Assembly (NCBI GenBank): GCA_002408205.1
Contig: DHQY01000014.1
Coordinates: forward strand, 303,695 to 367,694
Source of the DNA: Bacteroidales bacterium UBA5326
Lineage (GTDB): Bacteria > Bacteroidota > Bacteroidia > Bacteroidales > UBA932
Length of the DNA: 64,000 nt
Reading direction: 5' to 3'
The position numbers and the translations under genes were made by a program. Each line of letters opens with the position of its first letter. Position 1 is the first letter of the stretch. Under the pieces are notes generated by a model, which searched no databases, had not been told where the DNA came from, and saw nothing but the letters and a program-made list of their open reading frames with translations. Shown one piece after another: positions 7,741-15,371 of this stretch.

Positions 7741-8956
7741 CCTATTTTCCGGTCTACAGATGCGGGAAGGCCATCCCAAATGGGAACAGGCCCTCCAGCG
7801 GGGTAATGTATTCAAGGCTCCCGAAACCAAAACGGAAGAAACCCGTTCTCAATTTTATCGTGATTATTCGCGTATTCTGCACTGTACCTCATACCGGCGC
7901 CTGAAACATAAGACGCAGGTATTCTTTGCTACCCAGAACGATCATATCTGTACCCGGATGGAGCACGTTAACCACGTAGCCTCCATCAGTTATACTATTG
8001 CCAAATACCTGGGCCTGAACACCGAACTCACACAGGCCATTGCTCTGGGACACGATCTGGGACACAGTCCGTTCGGCCACGAGGGCGAAGGATTGCTATC
8101 GGAAATCATGAGCCAGTGGAACGAAGATTTCTGGCATGAGAAAAACGGTCTCTATACGGCCGATAAAATTGCCACATTGCCCAATGCCTCGGGTATTCAT
8201 AAAAACCTCCACCTGACTTACGCCGTTCGCGACGGTATTGTTTCCCACTGCGGGGAAACCGATGAAAACGGGCTTTTTCCCAGAAACGAAGCCATAAATC
8301 TGGCCTCGGTGGAAAGGCCCAATCAATACCGGCCCTACACATGGGAAGGCTGCATAGTGAAGATATCAGACAAGATCGCTTACCTGGGAAGGGACATTGA
8401 GGACGCGATTGAACTGAACCTGCTGGACCCCTCACAATTGAATGAACTCCGCTCACTTATGAAACTGGTCTCAGCTGCAGAAGGCGTAATAAACAACACG
8501 GCCCTTATTGAGCTCTTTATAAACGACCTGTGTAGAAACTCTTCACCCGCAGAGGGACTGCATCTCTCGCACGAATACCACAGTCTTCTTGTTAAAGTAA
8601 AAGAATTCAATTACCGGTATATTTACAGTCATCCGCGTCTGCTGTATTATAAAGATTACGCCAAGTGTATCATTGTTACCATCTTCAGATTCCTTGACAG
8701 CCTGTACGGAGCCTCTTTATTGGAGACTGTGACGGCCAACCTGACTAAATTCCCCACTCTCATGCGTTATTTCCGGGAGTGGATCATTAAATACAGTAAT
8801 ATAGCCCCAGAAGAAAGACAAAAAGAACTTTTCGACAACGAAATCATTTACAATTTGTCTGATCACACCGACTATAAAAGGGCTATTATAGATTATATAG
8901 CCGGGATGACAGACAATTTCGCCATCCGCGTATACCACGAAATCATTTCATTTTAG
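7730..8956 (+). CDS. dgt: deoxyguanosinetriphosphate triphosphohydrolase (HD domain)
   Basis: This 408-residue HD-domain phosphohydrolase splits dNTPs to deoxynucleoside and triphosphate. Metal ligands are visible: TRMEHVNHV (His about 79), GHDLGHSPFGH with the HD pair about residues 108-109, and the later ISDKIAYLGRD Asp. It is shorter than E. coli Dgt, as is usual for dNTPases outside Enterobacteria, so substrate preference may be broader than dGTP. The ATG at 7730 overlaps the galE stop. The gene ends tail to tail with the serpin gene, sharing 4 bp. Confidence 0.9.
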   Translation: MEPNLFSGLQMREGHPKWEQALQRGNVFKAPETKTEETRSQFYRDYSRILHCTSYRRLKHKTQVFFATQNDHICTRMEHVNHVASISYTIAKYLGLNTELTQAIALGHDLGHSPFGHEGEGLLSEIMSQWNEDFWHEKNGLYTADKIATLPNASGIHKNLHLTYAVRDGIVSHCGETDENGLFPRNEAINLASVERPNQYRPYTWEGCIVKISDKIAYLGRDIEDAIELNLLDPSQLNELRSLMKLVSAAEGVINNTALIELFINDLCRNSSPAEGLHLSHEYHSLLVKVKEFNYRYIYSHPRLLYYKDYAKCIIVTIFRFLDSLYGASLLETVTANLTKFPTLMRYFREWIIKYSNIAPEERQKELFDNEIIYNLSDHTDYKRAIIDYIAGMTDNFAIRVYHEIISF

Positions 8957-10197
8957 GGCATTTTGCTCATAAGTCCCGAGAACAGAATGGCTCCGGTGCT
9001 CTTTTCCCTGATAAAATACAGGAAGGGTCTGTTCATATGGAATGCGAATGTGTTACCGGGGCCTGCGGAAGTAATATTAAATCCAATAATGGTAACCGCT
9101 GCGGCTTCGGTACCCTGCTCATCCACTTCCACATATGCTTTTTGTTTTATAAGAGCAATGTACAAATCCTCCAGTTTACTTATATTGCTAAAATCGGCAC
9201 GGTCCGGGTCAAAAGCAACTCCCATACCCATTCGGGACAATACCGGGAATAATTTGTCTTCCGTATCGTATTCTACTTTAAATTTGGGGAATTGCACTTC
9301 CACTTCACGTTTACTCAATGCGGAAAGCCATCCGTTCCATTCATCGAGCGTCAGACGGGAAGCCACTTCAAAAACAGAAACACCTTCGTCCGGTAAAACC
9401 ACAACCATACTAAAAGCCTCATTGCCATAAGGGAATTCTGCAATGGCCACATCCTGGGCCTTATAACAGTTCAGCCCTGATGTCTGTCTCATATAAGTAG
9501 CCTCGGCAAGTGTTTTATCATAACAGGTAAACGGACCTTTGTAGTTGTCTTCCTTTTTGAATTTGTTAGTCCACTGGCCTTTATAATAAAGCGCATTGGT
9601 ATAGAACATCCTGGCGTTCGGATCTATTTCGTTGATGATTTCTTTGATAAGATTGTTGGTATTATCGGCACACCATTGATTAATGGCCTCTACGGCAGCA
9701 GGAGAACTGAAGTCAAGTTCCCTGACCGAAGCATCGTAATAATTGGTAAGTGCATTAATAAAAGGAGTTTCAACGGCAAAACCCTGTTTTATCCAGGCCG
9801 CGTTGGCAATCTGTAGTTTTACGGTATTATCAACATCTTTTAAGGCGGGGATGAGCGTTTTATAAAAAACATTCATGTCTTCCAGATTGAAAGACCCAAA
9901 CCCGAGGGCGGCTTTCATGTCTTCCATGGTCTGACCTGCAGCCCCATTGGTTACGGCAGAAAGTGCCAGTGTGGCGCTCAAAGGTGATATGAACAGGTTT
10001 TCATATCCGTTCTCGGCACACATTTCCCGGAAAAGATCAATGGCAAAACCATTGCCCTTGTCCAAAACAGCCTGTTGTGTTTTGGTTAGGATTATGTCCT
10101 CTCTTTCTTTTGGCATATCGGTTTGATATTTGGAACAGGAAGAAACAGCCAGCCCGCATACAAGGGCCAATCCAACAAAGATTTTACGAGTTTTCAT
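8953..10197 (-). CDS. serpin (serine protease inhibitor) lipoprotein
   Basis: This 414-residue protein has a lipoprotein signal ending in AVSSC (Cys 21) followed by a full serpin fold. Serpin hallmarks include NLFISPLSATLALS, NAAWIKQG, TNALYYKGQW and the C-terminal HMNRPFLYFIRE. The reactive-loop hinge DEQGTEAAAVT is of the inhibitory type (small residues at P12-P10), and by alignment with alpha-1-antitrypsin the P1-P1' bond would fall near NIT-SAG. A membrane-anchored serpin would trap serine or cysteine proteases at the cell envelope. It follows the rubredoxin gene by 83 bp on the same strand and may belong to the upstream TonB receptor/S46 peptidase operon. Confidence 0.93.
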   Translation of the reverse strand: MKTRKIFVGLALVCGLAVSSCSKYQTDMPKEREDIILTKTQQAVLDKGNGFAIDLFREMCAENGYENLFISPLSATLALSAVTNGAAGQTMEDMKAALGFGSFNLEDMNVFYKTLIPALKDVDNTVKLQIANAAWIKQGFAVETPFINALTNYYDASVRELDFSSPAAVEAINQWCADNTNNLIKEIINEIDPNARMFYTNALYYKGQWTNKFKKEDNYKGPFTCYDKTLAEATYMRQTSGLNCYKAQDVAIAEFPYGNEAFSMVVVLPDEGVSVFEVASRLTLDEWNGWLSALSKREVEVQFPKFKVEYDTEDKLFPVLSRMGMGVAFDPDRADFSNISKLEDLYIALIKQKAYVEVDEQGTEAAAVTIIGFNITSAGPGNTFAFHMNRPFLYFIREKSTGAILFSGLMSKMP

Positions 10198-10280
10198 ATT
10201 CTTTCGGGTTAAGATACATTCAATAAATGCACAGATCCCGGATTTACTGCATGCGGGCCGGAAAAAAGAGCTGTCAAAGA

Positions 10281-10439
10281 CTATAAGGGAGAGAAATTAT
10301 CTTTTGTGGCTCCGCAGAGGGGACATACCCAATCATCCGGGATATCATGGAAAGCTGTCCCGGGAGCGATGCCGTTTTCAGGGTCTCCTTTGGCGGGGTC
10401 GTATACATACCCGCACAGATTGCATTCATACTTTGTCAT
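10281..10439 (-). CDS. rubredoxin
   Basis: A 52-residue gene read on the minus strand from ATG 10439 to TAG 10281. It carries the two Cys pairs of rubredoxin, CNLCGYVYDP near the N-terminus and CPLCGATKD near the C-terminus, with the GI-PGT-F-D-P-DWVCP framework between. It binds one Fe with four Cys and transfers single electrons in the cytoplasm, often to oxygen- or peroxide-reducing enzymes. It begins 20 bp after the S46 peptidase stop, so cotranscription is likely, though a functional link is not obvious. Confidence 0.95.
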   Translation of the reverse strand: MTKYECNLCGYVYDPAKGDPENGIAPGTAFHDIPDDWVCPLCGATKDNFSPL

Positions 10440-10459
10440 AACGGTAATGATTAAAAAAG

Positions 10460-12601
10460 TTAAAAAATAAGGTTCATTTCATCCAGCAGATAATCTGCCT
10501 GGGCATATTTCTCAATGATCCACAAAACATAGCGGATATCCACACAAACACACTTATTGAGGTCCTTATGGAAAAAAGTGTCGGCACCGAGCGACTCTTT
10601 ATTGCCGTCAAAAGCCAGTCCTATCAGACGACCTTTTTCATCCAGAACCGGAGAGCCGGAATTTCCGCCGGTAATATCCAGATCGCAAATAAAATTCACA
10701 TGCATGGAACCGTCCTTTTTATCGGCCCAGCGGCCCCAGTCGGGATTCTTCAGGAATTGAAGCATCCTGGGATTACTTTGGAATTCATAATCATCGGGAT
10801 TCCATTTGTCCAGAATGCCCTGAACCGTACTGTACCAGCTATATGTGATACCGTCCTGAGGCATCAAAGGGCCTGTGGTGCCAAAGGTCAATCGCATGGT
10901 GGCATTCGCATCGGGATACTGAGCCTGCCCCATATCATTTCTAAAAGCATACAATGCCCGTTTATACTGAGTATCCAGAGAATGAATCTCAACTCCTTTC
11001 AGGATTTCCTCCTCGGCTTTGTTAAAAAGCTGGACAGAGGCACTTTCGCATAATTTGAAGGCGGGATCGGCCAGCACAGAATCAATCAGTCGGGAACAAG
11101 AAAAGAATTCGCTGAAATTTTCCTTACGGCTGAAAAGAGAATTATTCCATATGAATTGGGCCAGTGCACCCGTATCGCCTCCAAAACGGTCGAATTCTCC
11201 TTCCAGGTATTCCCCCCAGAATGATCTGGGTACATTATCGCAAAATTCGTTCAATGCCCTGATGAACCATTCTTTTTCTATATCGGGATTATAGCTGTCA
11301 TAAAACCTGAGCATACGATCATAATACTCTTTCCCGTATTTACAGGTACAGTCCACCGAATCTTCATGGTATCTGTTCTGCCTGCCCCGCAATCCGGAAG
11401 CACGCCGCCCCATGGTCAGGAACTGGCTTGAAATAATTGTCTGTTTATGCCATTCACGCCAGGCTGTCAGGTCGTTAACAGCTTTGTAAGCAACGGACAT
11501 ATCGCTCAGCAGCGTTCCCCATTTAGCCTGTCGCTCCGGATTGGCGTCAATCCATTTTTGCATGGCCTGTTCTTCACGCGCCTTCATGCCCGCCACTCCA
11601 TGCCGTATAAGGCTGAGAACCTCGCCTTCGCGCAATTCGGATACATTGGATACTCCAAAGTAAATATCGGCATACTGCAAACGTATTTGGGGATCTTTTT
11701 CCATCCATTTTTTCATGATCTCAAGACGGCTTTTTGTCATTTTGACCAGAACGGGGTATGTGGTTTTCTGAATCTGGGTGATGCCGAACGAAGAGTTATA
11801 CCGATCGGTACTGTAGGGATATCCCATAACCATGGTAAATCCGCCTTCTTTAATACCTCCCGCGTTAATGGTTAGCGTTTTAACGGGAACAAGCGGAACG
11901 TTACCGGGACTGTATTCGGCAGGCGAACCGTCCGGTGCGGTATAGACCCTGTACAGGGCAAAATCCCCTTTATGCTGAGGCCATATCCAGTTGTCCGCTT
12001 CGCCACCGTAGGCTGCAATACTTACCGGAGGGGCTCCCACCAGCCTTACGTCTTTATATTGTTCGTAACAATACATATAGTATTTTGAACCTCCCCACAT
12101 AGCAGCGCACATGCTCTCATAACCCGTCAATTCTTTGTATTCTCTTTCCAGCGTAGCATACATCCTTCTTGTGGGCATTGTGTCCCTGAGACTTAACACC
12201 CTGTCGGTTATATCAAAGACCTTTTTGAGAAAATAAACACTCTTTCCGCTCACCCATTTTTCTTCGCCGGGAGTACGGGCCCAGAATCCTTCTTCAAGAT
12301 AGTTATGATCAGGAGTACTGAAAGCATGAATATCGGAGTAGGCACAATGATGGTTGGTAATAAGCAGGCCGTTTTGCGAGATCATGGAACCTGTACAGCC
12401 AAAATCCATAGAGACAATGGCATCTGAAAGCGATACACGGTCCTGGTCAAAAATAAGGCCGGGATCCATCTTCAGGCCGTTGCTCTTCATCTGACGGATC
12501 AGACTTTGTTCAAAAAAGTGCACAAGCCACATTCCTTCATCGGCACGGGCCAGAGGGGCAAGTAATGTAAGCAGGAAAATAACAAGAATCGATTTTTTCA
12601 T
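10460..12601 (-). CDS. S46 family dipeptidyl-peptidase (DPP7-like)
   Basis: A 713-residue periplasmic or surface exopeptidase that removes dipeptides from peptide N-termini. The signal peptide ends near LARADEG. The chymotrypsin-like catalytic His lies in ITNHHCAY (about 84-85) and the nucleophile in GGNSGSP (Ser about 648). Length and order match DPP7/DPP11 of Porphyromonas and relatives. Downstream, LAFDGN has Gly (about 666) where DPP11 has Arg, so a DPP7-like preference for hydrophobic rather than acidic P1 residues is inferred. The gene starts 3 bp after the DUF6850 gene and precedes rubredoxin by 20 bp. Confidence 0.93.
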   Translation of the reverse strand: MKKSILVIFLLTLLAPLARADEGMWLVHFFEQSLIRQMKSNGLKMDPGLIFDQDRVSLSDAIVSMDFGCTGSMISQNGLLITNHHCAYSDIHAFSTPDHNYLEEGFWARTPGEEKWVSGKSVYFLKKVFDITDRVLSLRDTMPTRRMYATLEREYKELTGYESMCAAMWGGSKYYMYCYEQYKDVRLVGAPPVSIAAYGGEADNWIWPQHKGDFALYRVYTAPDGSPAEYSPGNVPLVPVKTLTINAGGIKEGGFTMVMGYPYSTDRYNSSFGITQIQKTTYPVLVKMTKSRLEIMKKWMEKDPQIRLQYADIYFGVSNVSELREGEVLSLIRHGVAGMKAREEQAMQKWIDANPERQAKWGTLLSDMSVAYKAVNDLTAWREWHKQTIISSQFLTMGRRASGLRGRQNRYHEDSVDCTCKYGKEYYDRMLRFYDSYNPDIEKEWFIRALNEFCDNVPRSFWGEYLEGEFDRFGGDTGALAQFIWNNSLFSRKENFSEFFSCSRLIDSVLADPAFKLCESASVQLFNKAEEEILKGVEIHSLDTQYKRALYAFRNDMGQAQYPDANATMRLTFGTTGPLMPQDGITYSWYSTVQGILDKWNPDDYEFQSNPRMLQFLKNPDWGRWADKKDGSMHVNFICDLDITGGNSGSPVLDEKGRLIGLAFDGNKESLGADTFFHKDLNKCVCVDIRYVLWIIEKYAQADYLLDEMNLIF

Positions 12602-12604
12602 TTT

Positions 12605-14188
12605 TTAAAAAGTAATACCAAAAGTCAGCCAGAGAGAATGACGGGAGCTTCCCTGTCCGGAAAGATTCCGCAAGTACCTGTAACCGGCCTCGGCAAATGC
12701 ATTAATCCCTTTGTCTTTATTGACAAACTGTGTATATTTTAGCTGAAGTCCCAATAAAATACGTGTATCGGTCATATAGCGGTTTTCCTGATCTCTGGGG
12801 GCTGCCAGCCAATTATCTTCAATATTATTAAAAACAAGATGTTGTTCTGAATGTGAATTTTCTTCAGTCCCTACGCCGGACTGGTGCAGTATCCCCGTAC
12901 CGTAAGACGCCTGCGGTACAAAATCCAGCATAGAACTGTGCCATAGCCAGTTTTTAGTAACCCGGGCATAAATTTCCGCATATTTCCATTCCCGGTCTAC
13001 AGCCAGCGGATATTTGTGGAAAACCTGTCCGAAAACAGATCCCTTCACTCCTGCATGAAATTGCCAGGAATCGTTCCAGCGATTACGGTTAATCCTGAAT
13101 GTATAATTCAGATCTGCCTCAGATACAGATTGAGTGAAACCGAGTGTGGTCCCGTATTGAATCCATTCCCACACACGGGAAACCTCGTTAAGTTCTTGAA
13201 CCTGAATAGGTTTGTATGCCAGAAGATTTGACCAGGCAATATAAGTGTTCAATCTATGTTTTGTGCCAAAAATGAAAGATAACGTGTTATGGCAGGAAAT
13301 ATCAGACTCCGTTCCGTAATGCTCGGGCAACAAAACATCTTCCCGTTGCAGACTCTTCCCAAGGTCACAGGTAAAAGCTTCGTACAGGACAAACCGGCCC
13401 AGGGTATAGTGCCACGTAATGCCACCGGTAAAAATATGGTCAGTCAGGCGCCTGGAATCGGGTACGGACGAACCGTAAATATCCTGAGTATTGAACCACA
13501 TACCGCTGAATGAAAACAATGTTTTGTTAGTGCTTGTCTCTACCTGGGTATACTCCACCTGTTCGGTTATTTTTCGGTAACCGGCATGTACGCCTATCCG
13601 CATGGGACCCTGTTCATAAATTACGGAAGGTATAATGGCAAAATCCATATACGTATTCTGGTTCCTCAGATCTCTGTGTTTTGCACCGCTATAAGCACTG
13701 TAATCGGCACGAATCCCCCACGTCCAGTTTTTCCCTGCGGGCACGGCAATACCTGCAGACATTCTGTAATGTTCCAGCGCGTAATTCCCCGGCACACTGT
13801 CTGCCAGCATAAAAGGATTACGGTACGGGTCCAGCAGACCCAGCCATCTTTGTTCAGAATGTGCCGAATAATCGTAGGCAAAAGTACCGGAAACAACCAC
13901 CTTCCCGGTTTTCATAACCGAATTGGTGCTCAGGCCGTAAGTCTGTCGTGAAGCCGGATCGTATACATTCCTGAAATCTCCCTGTTCATGGCTTCCCTTT
14001 AGAGAAATATCGGACAATCCCCTTTCGGTAAATATCATTCCTGCCGCCGAACGTCCTCCCAGCCACGGGTTTTCCCATTCCATGAGAGTACGGTCAGTCA
14101 GGTACCTGTATCCTGTAGTGTCCCGGGCAGGGGCAGAAAATACAGACAGAAGCATTACAGCCGAAATTAGAAAGATTTTTTTTCTCAT
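12605..14188 (-). CDS. DUF6850-type outer membrane beta-barrel protein
   Basis: A protein of about 527 residues with a signal peptide (MRKKIFLISA to about SAPAR) and then alternating short aromatic-rich strands ending in LWLTFGITF, a typical C-terminal barrel strand with terminal Phe. The pattern resembles the DUF6850 family, which I recall next to DUF4876 and a TonB receptor in Bacteroides. ATG 14188 forms an ATGA overlap with the stop of the DUF4876 gene; an ATG two codons earlier (14194) is also possible. It is probably an outer membrane partner of the receptor. Function unknown. Confidence 0.7.
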   Translation of the reverse strand: MRKKIFLISAVMLLSVFSAPARDTTGYRYLTDRTLMEWENPWLGGRSAAGMIFTERGLSDISLKGSHEQGDFRNVYDPASRQTYGLSTNSVMKTGKVVVSGTFAYDYSAHSEQRWLGLLDPYRNPFMLADSVPGNYALEHYRMSAGIAVPAGKNWTWGIRADYSAYSGAKHRDLRNQNTYMDFAIIPSVIYEQGPMRIGVHAGYRKITEQVEYTQVETSTNKTLFSFSGMWFNTQDIYGSSVPDSRRLTDHIFTGGITWHYTLGRFVLYEAFTCDLGKSLQREDVLLPEHYGTESDISCHNTLSFIFGTKHRLNTYIAWSNLLAYKPIQVQELNEVSRVWEWIQYGTTLGFTQSVSEADLNYTFRINRNRWNDSWQFHAGVKGSVFGQVFHKYPLAVDREWKYAEIYARVTKNWLWHSSMLDFVPQASYGTGILHQSGVGTEENSHSEQHLVFNNIEDNWLAAPRDQENRYMTDTRILLGLQLKYTQFVNKDKGINAFAEAGYRYLRNLSGQGSSRHSLWLTFGITF

Positions 14189-15369
14189 GGCCATAATGTT
14201 TTAAGAATGGGTGAGGCAGGCACATCGGACACGAAATCTTCAGCCGAGTTGTTAGTATCCTGGTATATAATCCGATCGTTCTCCAACACTTCTTTAACTT
14301 TCCGGACCACCGCATTTCCCTTGTTCTGCCCTTCCCGCAGGTACACATAACCGGCATCTACAGAAGACGGCTGACGCTTCAACGCATTAGAGGGGCCCTG
14401 CACGCATTCCACCCCGTCCAAAATCCAGGAGCGGTCCAGATGCATATATATTAATCCGCTGGTACTCCCCGGCTGATAGGCCTGCCAGGTGGCCACATCC
14501 TCCAGCCATTTTCTGACGCCCATAACAGGACGGAAGATCACAGGCGCCGGAGAATGTACGCTCATGGTATATGCCGTTCCCTGTCCGGCAAAAATACGCT
14601 TAAGGGCTACGACATTAGGGTGTTTTTCATGTCCTGACAAGGCTTCGTCATAAAAACCAAAGTGCGCCTTAGACAGGTCGAGGCCGCTGGTACAGCGGGC
14701 TGAATGGTCAATAGCATTGAACGCAAGGACCACAGATTCTCCGGGAGCAAGCGGGTAATCATCCCCGTCACCCGGGATCATCCAGGTCATCTGGAACAGG
14801 CCCAGGACATCGCGACCCGCCCACGGATTGCTTGACGTGGTGGAGTTGGCCGGAGCCAGGGCCCCTATGCAAAGGGAATCCAGATATTGAACCCCGTCGG
14901 AATTATTATACAATTCAAGAAACTGGTCCTTTGTGTAATTCGCCCCTTCGAATGTCTTACTTCCGGCATAGTAAATCTGCCGGAAAATAATACCGCCGGA
15001 AAGGGCCAGGTCCAGTTGCAATGAAAATTCGGAAGTTTCCGAAGCCAGAATAATAAATTCATCGGCTGTTGCACTTACGGAAAATCCCTCGGGGAAACTG
15101 GCCGAAACCAGGATGAAATAACGGCCCGGAGACACCTCGGCCACAGCGTTTCCCTGAGCATCGGGATAACACTCATAGTACACAGGTTCCACCACACTGC
15201 GGATCCTTACCGGAACCCGTGTCAGATCCATACCGGGCTGTTGGGTCGGAGCGTGTATTTTAATCTTCACCGTGGCAAAGTCAGGAACAGCCTGAAGGCA
15301 ACCGGTCAGCAGGACAAACGAAAAAAATCCCGTCAATAGATATAATAGTGTGTTTTTTATAGCTGTCAT
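14185..15369 (-). CDS. DUF4876 domain lipoprotein
   Basis: A 394-residue lipoprotein with lipobox LLTGC (Cys 24). The N-terminal part looks like an Ig/carboxypeptidase-regulatory domain. The rest carries the DUF4876 signature around IYYAGSKT, KDQFLELYNNSD and VQYLDSLC, similar to lamin-tail-like domains. It starts 2 bp after the TonB-dependent receptor and overlaps the DUF6850 gene by an ATGA, so the three are translationally coupled. By analogy with SusD-like partners it may be a surface ligand-binding component, but that is inference; no SusD homologue is present. Confidence 0.8.
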   Translation of the reverse strand: MTAIKNTLLYLLTGFFSFVLLTGCLQAVPDFATVKIKIHAPTQQPGMDLTRVPVRIRSVVEPVYYECYPDAQGNAVAEVSPGRYFILVSASFPEGFSVSATADEFIILASETSEFSLQLDLALSGGIIFRQIYYAGSKTFEGANYTKDQFLELYNNSDGVQYLDSLCIGALAPANSTTSSNPWAGRDVLGLFQMTWMIPGDGDDYPLAPGESVVLAFNAIDHSARCTSGLDLSKAHFGFYDEALSGHEKHPNVVALKRIFAGQGTAYTMSVHSPAPVIFRPVMGVRKWLEDVATWQAYQPGSTSGLIYMHLDRSWILDGVECVQGPSNALKRQPSSVDAGYVYLREGQNKGNAVVRKVKEVLENDRIIYQDTNNSAEDFVSDVPASPILKTLWP

Positions 15370-15371
15370 AC

